22,262 bases of DNA from an uncultured Prevotella sp. (GCA_900541335.1 UQJC01000035.1:1-22262), one strand, 5' to 3'. Counted from the stretch's first letter, positions 7,850 to 15,917 are shown. The notes: generated by a model not told the origin, from the letters alone. Program-made: numbers and translations.

Positions 7850-8980
7850 CTATTGTATAAGGAGTACAATCATTTTCAGTGCGAGGTCGAAGAACACCAT
7901 GCGGGCATTGACATTTTGCTCAATGTCACGTTGTGCATCGCCTAGTTCTTCCTGAATGCCAATAACGTTTCGCTCGTTAATAAAGCGGGCAAAGCGTACC
8001 GAGAAGTCGCTTTCCTTACGTGTCATGTAATTCAGTTCCGGCAGATGAAAGTTGTACATAAAGTTTTCGCGTACCAAGCGTTGGCTGTATTCGAGGAAAG
8101 CCTTCTGTTCCTCTCGACCCCATTGGGAAATTTCTTCAGCCCATTTATGAAGCTCCAAGATGTTACGGCTATAGCAAAGTCGCATGAAGAGTACGAAGAG
8201 GTCGAAGAAGCGGGCCTCGTTGGCATCCGTACCAATCTGTTTGAGAGCTTGGATGTAATTACCAGCTGAGGCGTTGGCTACGAAGCGGGCATCTTCTTCC
8301 TGGAGTCCGTATTGCGTACAGAGATTTTGCTGAATGTCGCTGACTGTGAGCGGGGGGAAGTCAATGCGCTGGGTACGACTGAGTATTGTCGGGAGTAAGC
8401 GTTCGGGATGGTCAGCCGTCAGGATAAAGTACGTTTGGATTGGTGGCTCTTCCAAGATCTTCAGCAACTTGTTGGCTGTTTCGGTTCTCATCAGTTCTGC
8501 CATCCAGATGACGACCACCTGCTTACCTGTTTGATTACTGCGGATGGCCAACTTTTCAATAATCGCGTTGGCATCTCCTACCATAATCTGTGCCTGTTTC
8601 TTTTCCGCTTTCATACACCGTTGCCACATCTGCAGGGTAAAGTAGGGCGACTCTTGCACCTGTTTACGCCATTCGGGCAGGAAGTCATCACTGACCACCG
8701 TACGTGCAGTACCTTCGGGTTTGACGTTAGGAAAAATGAAGTGAAGGTCGGGGTGTGCCAGTTTTTGGGTCATGGCACACTGGTGACACGTGTGGCATGG
8801 TTCGCCCTCGGCTGTTGGTTGTTCGCAAAGCAAACGGGTTGCCAATGCCAAGGCCATCGGGAGTTTACCACTTCCCTCGGGGCCTGCAAAGAGCAGGGCG
8901 TGGGGAATTCGTTCCTCCTTCAGCATACGCTGAATCTGAGATTTAATGGATGATTGTCCGATGACTTGGCTGAAGAGCAT
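7850..8980 (-). CDS. holB: DNA polymerase III subunit delta' (clamp loader)
   Basis: With the ATG at 8980 the product is 376 residues, beginning MLFSQVIGQ as in other delta' and DnaX-like proteins; the in-frame TTG at 9025 is not favoured. It shows a P-loop-like GPEGSGK at 33-39, a zinc-binding cluster with Cys52, Cys62, Cys65 and Cys68, KLLKILEEPP at 171-180 and SRTQRI at 201-206, which corresponds to the SRC-type arginine-finger region of clamp loaders. It is part of the replicative clamp loader that places the beta clamp on DNA. The C-terminal 170 residues are helical, as expected for the collar domain. A -7 box at 9066-9073 precedes it. PSP1 follows 178 bases downstream on the same strand and is probably co-transcribed. 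Confidence 0.93.
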   Translation of the reverse strand: MLFSQVIGQSSIKSQIQRMLKEERIPHALLFAGPEGSGKLPMALALATRLLCEQPTAEGEPCHTCHQCAMTQKLAHPDLHFIFPNVKPEGTARTVVSDDFLPEWRKQVQESPYFTLQMWQRCMKAEKKQAQIMVGDANAIIEKLAIRSNQTGKQVVVIWMAELMRTETANKLLKILEEPPIQTYFILTADHPERLLPTILSRTQRIDFPPLTVSDIQQNLCTQYGLQEEDARFVANASAGNYIQALKQIGTDANEARFFDLFVLFMRLCYSRNILELHKWAEEISQWGREEQKAFLEYSQRLVRENFMYNFHLPELNYMTRKESDFSVRFARFINERNVIGIQEELGDAQRDIEQNVNARMVFFDLALKMIVLLIQ

Positions 8981-9065
8981 GAGCGATTGTTTTTTGAATA
9001 GGATGATGAAGGCGAAGGGAAACAAAGGGCAGATAACGGGGTGCGGCTTGTTCCGGAACGCTTCG

Positions 9066-9073
9066 CAAAGGTA
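9066..9073 (-). promoter_or_regulatory. Bacteroidota -7 box upstream of holB
   Basis: The minus strand reads TACCTTTG, a full match to TAnnTTTG, inside TACTACCTTTGC. It lies 85 bases before the holB ATG at 8980. TTG triplets lie upstream at a distance slightly longer than usual. The same TACTACCTTTGC string occurs before pyrE. Confidence 0.55.
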
Positions 9074-9171
9074 GTAAATCTTGAAAGAATGAGACGCAAC
9101 GGGTTGGCAAACAGCGGATTGGGGAAGGGAGAACGGACGGAATGAGTGAATGTGCTTATGTTCTTTTCTGA

Positions 9172-9200
9172 ACCACGGAAGATACGGAATTTCACGGAAG
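9172..9200. repeat. Short CACGGAA triple repeat
   Basis: Three copies of (C/T)ACGGAA lie at 9174-9180, 9183-9189 and 9193-9199, spaced 9 and 10 bases apart, in the gap between the copper ATPase stop and the holB promoter. This type of short CACGGA repeat is seen in intergenic DNA of many bacteria; its function here is unknown. Confidence 0.5.
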
Positions 9201-9239
9201 CAGATGGGAATGATGCTTTCGGCGTTCCCTAAGCTCGTA

Positions 9240-11513
9240 TCAACGTTTATACCCGCTACGTAAAGAATTGGTCACTACACTGACACTGCTCAGTGCCATA
9301 GCCGCACCAGCCACCATGGGGTTGAGCATAAAACCGCAAAGGGGATAAAGCAGACCAGCTGCAATCGGAATGCTGATGACATTGTAGAAGAAAGCCCAAA
9401 ATAGATTTTGACGAATGGTTCGCACGGTTCGTTGAGAAAGTCGGATGGCATCGGGCAAACGAATCAAATCGGAGGAAACCAGCGTCATCATCGCTGTTTC
9501 CATGGCAATGTCGCTGCCCCTTCCCATTGCTACACTCAAATCAGCCTGAGCCAAGGCGGCACTGTCATTGATACCGTCGCCTACCATGGCAACACAATGT
9601 CCTTCGACTTGCAAGCGTTCGATGTAAGCCACCTTGTCTGTCGGAAGCAGACCTGCCTCATAGTCTTCGATGCCAACCTTTCGAGCTACTGCCGCCGCCG
9701 TAGCTTCCGTGTCGCCCGTCAGAATGCAAGTGCGAATACCTAAATCCTGCAACCTTGCTACGGCACGTACCGAAGTCGATTTCAGTTCATCGGCCAGTGC
9801 CAGAACGGCGACGATTTCCACTTCGTCAGCCAGAGCAACCAATGTATAGGCTTGTTGCATCCAGTCTTCTACTTGATGCAGTGGAAGCGCAGATGAAAGT
9901 TTGCGTTGTGACGTCAGTCGTTCCCAACTGCCTATTTCGTAGCAGTGACCGTTGACTTGTGCGGTAATGCCCTGTCCCGGTGTTTCAGAAAACTCACTGA
10001 CAGCCAAGAGCGGCTCTCGTTTCAAGTATTCGCACACAGCTCCTGCTAGAGGATGGGATGATGTTTTTTCCAAGGAAAAGAAAATGGAGCGGTATGGGCT
10101 TTCTTCGGCAAACCAACAACCTACAACTCCGGGATGCCCCACAGTCAGTGTTCCCGTTTTGTCCATTATGACGGTATCAATCTGACGGGCAACCTCCAAT
10201 GCTGTTGCATCCTTAATCAGAATGCCTAGGTCTGCGCCTTTGCCGATGCCCACAATTAAGGCAGTAGGAGTAGCCAAACCCAATGAACAGGGACAGGCGA
10301 CCACGAGGACGGAAACCAGGGCGAGCAGTCCGTGAGTCAATCCGTGTGTGGGGGACAGTACCATCCACACGATCATGCTCAAGCAAGCTATTCCCATCAC
10401 GATCGGAACAAAGATGGCCGCTACGCGGTCTACTAAGGCTTGTACGGGAACTTTCGACCCCTGTGCCTCTTGTATTCGACGCACAATGTGGGCAAGCATC
10501 GTATCGTCGCCAACCCGTTCGGCTTGGTAATGCAAGGAGCTGTTTTTGTTGATGGTTCCTGCGAGTACACGGTCTCCTACTTGTTTGTTGACTGCAATGG
10601 GTTCACCGCTGAGCATACTTTCGTCGACATTGGATGTACCCTTTACGACTACTCCGTCTACCGCAATGCGGTCACCCGGTCGTGCTAACAGGGTATTGCC
10701 CGGTCGAACGAGGGCAATCGGTTTCATGCGTTCACTGCCGTCGCGCAATAATTCGACGACTTGGCGGGGTTGCAGCCCCATGAGTCGGCGCAAGGTGTGC
10801 GTCGTGCGGTGCTTGGCACGGGCTTCGAGCAATCGTCCTAACAAGATGAAGGCAGTAATCATACTGGCCGCATCGAAATAAAGATGAGGCTCCAGTCCGC
10901 GCTGTAAAAAGAATTGGGGGTGGAATAAATTGAAAGTACTATAGAGGTAGGCTACACCCGTGCTCAGGGCTACGAGCGTATCCATATTGGAAGTGCCATG
11001 TCGTGCCAGCCGCCAAGCATTCTTATAAAATCTTCGACCAAACAAGACGAGCGATAAGGTAGCAAGCAGAAAGAGTAAGATGCCTTGTCCTGAAAAAGCA
11101 GGAAGCAGCATACAGCCCATCAACAGAATTGCAATAGCCCAAGCACCGAGCGTCTGTCGGCGAAGTAGCTGGTAGTGACGGGTAAATTCAGCTTCAGCCC
11201 GTTCTTCGGGAGTGGGTGCGAGTGCAGCGGCAAGCATTTCTTCGGTGAGTTCCTCTGAGTTATCCTCAATTGTAGCGGCAGAGGGCGAAGCCGGTTTTTC
11301 TGCTTCAATGACTAATTCAAATCCACGTTTGGCTACAGCTTCTTGTAATGCTTTGTCGGTACAAAGGGTTTCATTATAGGTTACTCGTGCTTCGTTCATG
11401 GGGAGGTTGACAAATACTTCGCTGACTCCAGGGACGGTTCGCAGGGCTTTGTCTACATGAGCAGAACAGGCTGCACAACTCATGCCCCGCACGGGATATT
11501 TTCGGGTTATCAT
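9240..11513 (-). CDS. copA: Copper-exporting P1B-type ATPase
   Basis: The 757-residue product is a heavy-metal P-type ATPase that exports Cu(+) across the inner membrane. There is one N-terminal HMA domain with GMSCAAC (10-16). An acidic linker (about 70-115) follows, then membrane segments, the actuator loop LSGEP (301-305), the metal-site CPC (407-409), the phosphorylation motif DKTGT (451-455), the HP dipeptide (487-488) and GDGIND (645-650). The last two membrane helices carry YN (710-711) and MALSS (739-743), which with CPC define the Cu(+) (subgroup 1B-1) selectivity rather than Zn or Cd. All catalytic residues are intact and the length is usual. A promoter box lies about 217 bases upstream, leaving a long untranslated leader. 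No copper regulator or chaperone gene is next to it. Confidence 0.95.
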   Translation of the reverse strand: MITRKYPVRGMSCAACSAHVDKALRTVPGVSEVFVNLPMNEARVTYNETLCTDKALQEAVAKRGFELVIEAEKPASPSAATIEDNSEELTEEMLAAALAPTPEERAEAEFTRHYQLLRRQTLGAWAIAILLMGCMLLPAFSGQGILLFLLATLSLVLFGRRFYKNAWRLARHGTSNMDTLVALSTGVAYLYSTFNLFHPQFFLQRGLEPHLYFDAASMITAFILLGRLLEARAKHRTTHTLRRLMGLQPRQVVELLRDGSERMKPIALVRPGNTLLARPGDRIAVDGVVVKGTSNVDESMLSGEPIAVNKQVGDRVLAGTINKNSSLHYQAERVGDDTMLAHIVRRIQEAQGSKVPVQALVDRVAAIFVPIVMGIACLSMIVWMVLSPTHGLTHGLLALVSVLVVACPCSLGLATPTALIVGIGKGADLGILIKDATALEVARQIDTVIMDKTGTLTVGHPGVVGCWFAEESPYRSIFFSLEKTSSHPLAGAVCEYLKREPLLAVSEFSETPGQGITAQVNGHCYEIGSWERLTSQRKLSSALPLHQVEDWMQQAYTLVALADEVEIVAVLALADELKSTSVRAVARLQDLGIRTCILTGDTEATAAAVARKVGIEDYEAGLLPTDKVAYIERLQVEGHCVAMVGDGINDSAALAQADLSVAMGRGSDIAMETAMMTLVSSDLIRLPDAIRLSQRTVRTIRQNLFWAFFYNVISIPIAAGLLYPLCGFMLNPMVAGAAMALSSVSVVTNSLRSGYKR

Positions 11514-11729
11514 TGTATGAAGAATTGAATAGTTTGTGTGTGAATCCTAATGGGTTCGTTCCTTGTATCTTGTGGTATTTCTTTCCCAATGACAGAAGAA
11601 TGTCGTGGTTCCGCAATCAGTCGCTTGGGAGTTGTAACTTCTTGTAGAAAAGCGAATGAGGAAGGGAACTTTCGAGGAAACTCTCAAAGGTGAAAGGATG
11701 AATACGTAGGGAATTCGCCCAATGCTTGG

Positions 11730-11737
11730 CAAAAGTA
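11730..11737 (-). promoter_or_regulatory. Bacteroidota -7 box upstream of the copper ATPase
   Basis: The minus strand reads TACTTTTG, a perfect TAnnTTTG. It would give a leader of roughly 200 bases before the ATG at 11513. A TTTT stretch at 11751-11754 is a weak -33 candidate. Confidence 0.45.
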
Positions 11738-11942
11738 CAGAACAGATGATAAAACTCGGTGTGAATGCTTCAATATACAAGGAAAAGTTTGGGGTGTACG
11801 AGAAAATTGGAGAACAGGGAAGCCCGAAGAGCTTATGGGGCTCATCTGACTTTATCGGGTGGAGCTGTGCGAGGTATGCGTCAAGCAGTTTGTAGGAAGG
11901 TTTGCTTTGTACGGAACATGTGTCAAGCGGATTAGATGATAG

Positions 11943-12212
11943 TTCGCACAGTGCGAGGTTCTAAAAAATCCGCTTTCTTGAGGGTTTGCACAGTGCGAGG
12001 TTCTAAAAATCCGCTTTCTTGAGGGTTTATACAGTGCGAGGCTCTATAAATTCCGCTTTCTTGAGGGTTTATACTGTGCGAGGTTCTATAAATTCCGCTT
12101 TCTTGAGGGTTCGCACAGTGCGAGGCTCTATAAATTCCGCTTTCTTGAGGGTCTGCACAGTGCGAGGTTCTATAAATTCCGCTTTCTTGAGGATTCGCAC
12201 AGTGCAGAGCCT
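11943..12212. repeat. 42-bp tandem repeat array, six full units and a decayed seventh
   Basis: Contiguous units lie at 11943-11984, 11985-12025 (41 bases), 12026-12067, 12068-12109, 12110-12151 and 12152-12193, with a partial degenerate copy from 12194. Each unit carries a small palindrome around CACAGTGCG (full form CGCACAGTGCG), then GAGG(T/C)TCTA, an A/T core, and CCGCTTTCTTGAGG. Units 1-2 have an AAAA(A)AT core and units 3-6 a TATAAATT core. Units 3 and 4 have TATAC in place of the left palindrome arm. There are no unique spacers, so this is not a CRISPR array. Function unknown. Confidence 0.9.
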
Positions 12213-12320
12213 AAGAAAATCCTTATAGGCTACCCTCTTGTTGGATAGGATGTAATCCCAGTCAGCAGTTCCTCTTTAGTTTATCGGGTGAGCCTTTATC
12301 TCATTGAAATTGTGAAATGC

Positions 12321-12366
12321 AAAATAAAAAAAGGAAGATGCCCTTGTTGAAGCGCATCTTCCTTTT
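12321..12366 (-). terminator. Intrinsic terminator of the outer-membrane protein gene
   Basis: The perfect 13-bp arms AAAAGGAAGATGC (12329-12341) and GCATCTTCCTTTT (12354-12366) enclose a 12-base loop. On the minus strand the stem runs into a T tract, TTTTTTTATTTT, as expected for termination of the gene that stops at 12455. The plus strand side also has TTTT, so it may be bidirectional. Confidence 0.85.
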
Positions 12367-12454
12367 GATTATAGAACGATTCGGTTACGTAATTTCGTAA
12401 AACTGGTTGGTTTAGTCGTATGAGCAACCGATTCGTGTAGAATGATTTCTGCGA

Positions 12455-13033
12455 TTAGAAACGGTAGAGCAAACCGAAGTTGAGGTCGTAGCTGCTAACT
12501 TCGAAACCAAAACCGTGTTCGCCGTAGGGGCTGTAACCACCGTCAGACTCGCGGTAGCCGAGGAAACCAGCGTGTGCTACGAAGTCGAGGTTCTTAGCAA
12601 CGGCTACGCTCAAACCGGGAGCTACACCAATACGCCAGCTTACCAATGCATCGTCATCGTATTCTACGTCGAAAGCCTTAGCCTTCATTTTAGTAGCACT
12701 GATGCCAAAGCCGAGGTCGAGGAACAAGCGAACGGGACCGAACTTAGCATAACTCCAACGTGCATAAGGATCGATGGCAAAGCTGTTGACTTTGAGCTTA
12801 TGAAGCGTTTCGCCATCAAACTTACCCGTTCCGTAGTAGTCGTGTGTAAAGCCGATAGAACCACCGATAGCCCACTTGTTAGAAAGCTCGTAACCTACCT
12901 GGGGCTTCAAAGAGAAGCTCGTGTGGTTAGCGTCGTTGTTACGCCACAGACCAACTTCGCCGCCTACATAAACCTGTGCGCTTGCAGTCAAAGAAGCAGC
13001 ACCTACCAAAAGAGACAAGAATAACTTCTTCAT
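12455..13033 (-). CDS. Small outer-membrane beta-barrel protein
   Basis: The 192-residue product has a clear signal peptide (MKKLFLSLLVGAASLTASAQ, cleavage after SAQ or ASA). The mature part is built of alternating strands: GGEVGLWRN, SLKPQVGYEL, WAIGGSIGFTHDYYG, FAIDPYARWSYAKFG, VRLFLDLGFGIS, WRIGVAPGLSVAV, LDFVAHAGFLGYR and the closing strand DLNFGLLYRF with a C-terminal Phe. This is the pattern of small 8-strand outer-membrane barrels (OmpA-barrel or OmpW-like porin family) common in Bacteroidales. No OmpA peptidoglycan-binding domain is present. Ligand and function are unknown. It appears to be a single-gene unit, with its own promoter (13107-13138) and a strong terminator (12321-12366), which suggests it is well expressed. 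Confidence 0.85.
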   Translation of the reverse strand: MKKLFLSLLVGAASLTASAQVYVGGEVGLWRNNDANHTSFSLKPQVGYELSNKWAIGGSIGFTHDYYGTGKFDGETLHKLKVNSFAIDPYARWSYAKFGPVRLFLDLGFGISATKMKAKAFDVEYDDDALVSWRIGVAPGLSVAVAKNLDFVAHAGFLGYRESDGGYSPYGEHGFGFEVSSYDLNFGLLYRF

Positions 13034-13106
13034 TGTGTTTAGAATTTAAATGTGTTTGTGAATATTGTTTGAGTGATTTCAAGTTCCCTAAACGGGATTT
13101 CGGGAG

Positions 13107-13138
13107 CGAAGGTAGAGGTTTTAGAAGGAAATAATCAA
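13107..13138 (-). promoter_or_regulatory. Promoter of the outer-membrane barrel gene
   Basis: The minus strand has TACCTTCG at 13107-13114 (one base off TAnnTTTG) and a TTG at 13136-13138, about 21 bases apart, which fits the Bacteroides -33/-7 arrangement. The predicted leader is about 70 bases and A/T-rich. Confidence 0.5.
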
Positions 13139-13223
13139 GTAATTGGTTGGAAAAGTGTGCCAAATAAGGAAAAAAGGAGATAGAATTGGTCTTTTCGTAT
13201 ACTTGACTCAGCGTTTTAGTTTC

Positions 13224-14240
13224 TTATCTGTCCTTTATGCCGTTAACATGATGCAGTACTTTTATCCAAATCCATTCACGGCAATGGTCTATGGAAGCGG
13301 AGAGTAAAAAGATAGCTAGTATGACTCCAGCGGTAGCTAAAATAAAGATTGGTGTGGAGAGGGAAAGGCTGAGTGTACGGATGCTTTCGAAGTAATCGGA
13401 ACGAACAAATAGCTGTTGATGGGTGAGGTAAGCCGCGAAACTTCCAGCTGCCAACCAATTGATGACTTTGCTTTGCAGATGGAGATGGCTGAAGTAAAGT
13501 ATCAGACAGACGGCGTTAAGGATGACAAAGGGACTGGTGTAGGACATAAGGATTAAGGTGGGGTTGGGAAAATGAGCGGGCTTCACGCAGAAGTAGCCCC
13601 ATGCCATACCACCAAGTCCGAGGGTATTGATTAGAAATAGCTGGAGGAAACGTTTGTGGGGGAGGTTGGCTAAACGTGATGCGCCATACAAACGCAGATA
13701 ACGCCCTAGCAGATAGAGCCCAACAAAGCTAAGGGCGGAATAGCCCTCTGCTAATTCAGTCCCGACAAGAGAAAGGGGGATGGTGACAATGTACCAGCCG
13801 ATGAGGTAACGGCGCAGGGTGCGTTCGTCGCTTTGCGCAATAAAGGCATTGAGTATGGGTGAAAGTAAATAGAGAAGAAGGTAGGAACTGACAAACCAAT
13901 AGGAGGTCAGCGACTGAGCAAATTCCTTCAGGCTGTGGCGTTCGCCTTTGAGAAGGTAAACGCCTAAGGTGATGAGTACGCAGTAGAAGAGTACTTGAAA
14001 TACCAAACGGAGTAGGTTCGTCCACTTTAAGTGGGTGCCAAACCATCCTGTTATCAACACGAATGTATTGACCGCACAGACGGTTGCCTGGGCTGTCAGA
14101 ATGATGCCCAACCAAGAGAAGGGGGCTGCTTGGACTAAATGACCTTTGGGATAATCGAAAACGCTGTAAGTAGCATGGAGAATGAGTACGAACAACATGG
14201 CGAGGATGCGAAGTAGTTCGAAATTGGATTGTCGGGACAT
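13224..14240 (-). CDS. Acyltransferase family 3 membrane protein
   Basis: With the ATG at 14240 the product is 338 residues; the TTG at 14405 would overlap the phosphatase gene and is rejected. It starts SRQSNFELLRILAMLFVLILHA, the typical first helix of acyltransferase-3 (OafA/NolL-like) proteins with an early Glu-Leu-Leu-Arg and a His near the end of the helix (in ILHATYS). About ten hydrophobic segments follow, and residues near AAYLTHQQL in the last third also fit the family. Such proteins move acetyl or other acyl groups from the cytoplasm onto surface sugars such as O-antigen, capsule or exopolysaccharide; the substrate cannot be told here. No glycosyltransferase genes are nearby, so it is not within a visible polysaccharide cluster. 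A hairpin at 14303-14355 separates it from the phosphatase gene. Confidence 0.8.
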   Translation of the reverse strand: MSRQSNFELLRILAMLFVLILHATYSVFDYPKGHLVQAAPFSWLGIILTAQATVCAVNTFVLITGWFGTHLKWTNLLRLVFQVLFYCVLITLGVYLLKGERHSLKEFAQSLTSYWFVSSYLLLYLLSPILNAFIAQSDERTLRRYLIGWYIVTIPLSLVGTELAEGYSALSFVGLYLLGRYLRLYGASRLANLPHKRFLQLFLINTLGLGGMAWGYFCVKPAHFPNPTLILMSYTSPFVILNAVCLILYFSHLHLQSKVINWLAAGSFAAYLTHQQLFVRSDYFESIRTLSLSLSTPIFILATAGVILAIFLLSASIDHCREWIWIKVLHHVNGIKDR

Positions 14241-14302
14241 GGTGGGGAAGTCGCTTTTGAAAGAAAAAGGATTTAGTAATGAGATGATGTAGAACCAAAA
14301 GA

Positions 14303-14355
14303 GAGTCGATTGATAGGGGTGGAGACATAGGTATTCGCTCTCTATCAATCGACTC
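14303..14355 (-). terminator. Hairpin between alkaline phosphatase and acyltransferase genes
   Basis: The perfect 14-bp arms GAGTCGATTGATAG (14303-14316) and CTATCAATCGACTC (14342-14355) enclose a 25-base loop. It lies just after the phosphatase stop at 14390. On the minus strand the stem is followed by TCTTTTGG, a modest T tract, so it probably terminates the phosphatase transcript. Confidence 0.65.
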
Positions 14356-14389
14356 GTTATAAGCTGATGACAACTGTTGCCTGTAGGGC

Positions 14390-15808
14390 TTATTTCATCT
14401 TCCAACCAGTAGCCTGCGAGATGATTTGCGGTATTTGGGTGTTGTCTATTTGACCTTGGAACTTTTCAGCTCCTGCACCAATAGCAAATACAGGAACGTA
14501 GCCGTTAGAGTGTCCGTGGCTTTGCCATCCGATGAGGGCACATTCTGCCATAATCTCACGGGCCGTGTCTGCCAGTTTGTTGACCTTGCTGTAAAGTGTC
14601 TCAGCTTCTTTTGCAGCACCGGTCACGGTTTGTTCGAATACTTGCTTCAAGCGAGCTTGTTGGGCATCTGTCAGTTGTACTTCTTTGCCAAAGCCCCAAT
14701 TTTCCTGCAAGTCCTTTTCAGCTACCTCCCATGTAAGCTTATTGCCTAATTGAGCATGCAGCTGTTGGAAGTGCTTACCGTAAGCCTCGGTACTCATCTT
14801 TTGGTATTGCAATACTTGGGTATGAAGTTCGTACGGGCCCCGTCCTAACACGATGCCACCTGTTTCGTGGTCAGCCGTTACGACAATCAGTGTTTCGTCG
14901 GGGTGTTGCTTGTAGAAATCGAAGGCTACTTGAATAGCCTTATCCATATCGATTACTTCGTGGAATACCGTAGCGGCATCGTTGGCATGACAAGCCCAGT
15001 CTATTTTACCGCCTTCGACCATGAGGAAGAAGCCTTTTTGACCTCCTTTTTGGTTTAAGAATTTGGTAGCACTTTGTGTGATTTGTGTAAGGGTTAATGC
15101 CGTAGGGTCTTTGCGGTCGATGGCGTAAGGAATGGACGCACGGTCTTTTTCCGAATAAGTTTCGGGTTGAAGAAGCAAGGCCTTCTTGTTAGTCGAGAGC
15201 TTTTCCAAGTCTTGGTATTGACGTACAAGGGTGTAGCCAGCCTGTTCTGCCTCCTGATAGAGGGAAGGCGAAGTCTGGTTCTTGTCTTGGTAAGGAGAAA
15301 GGAAGTCGGAACCTGCGTAGAGGTCGAAGTTGGCACGGATGAGGTCTTGACCGATGGCATAATAGGAGCCGCGTGCTCCCTGATGGGCATAGAAAGAGGC
15401 AGGCGTGGCGTGGTCTACGCTGACGCTAGTCGTAATGCCTACGGCAGCACCAGCCTGTTGAGCCGCTACAGCAATGCTCGAAACGGAAGTTTGCTGGTCT
15501 TTTAATACACCGAGTGCTCCGTTTTTAGTCTTATGGCCGGTAGCCAGGGCCGTACCTGCCGCTGCAGAGTCGGTTACTCCGTTGGTGGCAGAATAAGTGG
15601 TGACCAGTGCTGCGTAAGGAAACTGGGTAAAGCAGAGCGGGGTGGTACCGATACGACCTTCGAGTGCTGCGAGATAGGTTTGGGTACCGTTTACTTGGTT
15701 GACACCCATTCCGTCACCAATGAAGTAGAATACGTATTTAGCTTGTTGTCCCCAAGCGCTCAGACTGAGTACGCAAGCAATAAGTAGCGAAAAGAATTTA
15801 GAGTACAT
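14390..15808 (-). CDS. Secreted alkaline phosphatase (PhoA type)
   Basis: The 472-residue product has a signal peptide (SLLIACVLSLSAWGQ) and the alkaline phosphatase fold signatures. These are GDGMG at 31-35 with metal-binding Asp32, the nucleophile TDSAAAGTALATG with Ser81, DHATPASF at 132-139, EGGKIDWACHAND at 265-277 with metal ligands Glu265, Asp270 and His274, TADHETGG at 311-318 with Asp313 and His314, and a late GHSNGYVP with probable ligand His433. It removes phosphate from a wide range of phosphomonoesters in the periplasm or outside the cell for phosphate gain. The ATG at 15808 is the direct start of the signal peptide. No clear phosphate-regulation box was recognised upstream. The gene stands between two hairpins and is probably monocistronic. 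Confidence 0.93.
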   Translation of the reverse strand: MYSKFFSLLIACVLSLSAWGQQAKYVFYFIGDGMGVNQVNGTQTYLAALEGRIGTTPLCFTQFPYAALVTTYSATNGVTDSAAAGTALATGHKTKNGALGVLKDQQTSVSSIAVAAQQAGAAVGITTSVSVDHATPASFYAHQGARGSYYAIGQDLIRANFDLYAGSDFLSPYQDKNQTSPSLYQEAEQAGYTLVRQYQDLEKLSTNKKALLLQPETYSEKDRASIPYAIDRKDPTALTLTQITQSATKFLNQKGGQKGFFLMVEGGKIDWACHANDAATVFHEVIDMDKAIQVAFDFYKQHPDETLIVVTADHETGGIVLGRGPYELHTQVLQYQKMSTEAYGKHFQQLHAQLGNKLTWEVAEKDLQENWGFGKEVQLTDAQQARLKQVFEQTVTGAAKEAETLYSKVNKLADTAREIMAECALIGWQSHGHSNGYVPVFAIGAGAEKFQGQIDNTQIPQIISQATGWKMK

Positions 15809-15864
15809 AGAGGAAATGTTTGGGATGTAACGATGGAAGAGAATCGATTTGTTTTTAAATCAAG

Positions 15865-15917
15865 AAGAGTCGAAAGCGTAGTGTTCCGGCAGAGCGGTCA
15901 CTGCGTTTTCGACTCTT
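15865..15917 (-). terminator. Hairpin between pyrE and alkaline phosphatase
   Basis: Arms 15865-15883 and 15899-15917 pair over 19 positions with two imperfect pairs; the core is AAGAGTCGAAA. It lies about 145 bases after the pyrE stop, and the minus strand continues GATTTAAAAAC. The two imperfect pairs would be G-U in plus-strand RNA but C-A in minus-strand RNA, so its role as the pyrE terminator is uncertain. Confidence 0.4.

Larger units (their letters stand above)
11514..12454. other. 941-bp stretch without a convincing gene
   Basis: It holds the copper ATPase leader and promoter (about 11514-11757), an unremarkable stretch (about 11758-11942), the 42-bp tandem array (11943-12212), and the terminator of the outer-membrane protein gene (12321-12366). 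The short frames in it start at TTG, lack family likeness or consist of the repeat, and are not called as genes. An 11-base direct repeat TTTATCGGGTG occurs on both sides of the array, at 11851-11861 and 12280-12290. Confidence 0.7.

Noticed and set aside
7672..7869. N-terminal extension of the PSP1 protein from a TTG
   Set aside because: It would overlap the end of holB and adds no family-like sequence; the ATG at 7671 is preferred.
9206..9229. Small hairpin after the copper ATPase gene (GGGAATG pairing with CGTTCCC)
   Set aside because: It has only 7 pairs including one wobble and no T tract, so it is not called as a terminator.
11547..11780. Minus-strand frame of 77 codons upstream of copA
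   Set aside because: It starts at TTG upstream of the best promoter box, has no family likeness and overlaps the leader.
11943..12212. Possible CRISPR array
   Set aside because: The units follow each other directly with no unique spacers, and no cas gene is in the window.
12019..12228. Plus-strand frame of 69 codons made of 14-residue repeats
   Set aside because: It begins at TTG inside the tandem array, consists only of the repeat, and the opposite strand is similarly open; the 42-base period alone explains it.
12515..13024. Plus-strand frame of 169 codons
   Set aside because: It lies wholly antisense to the outer-membrane barrel gene, which has a signal peptide, promoter and terminator.
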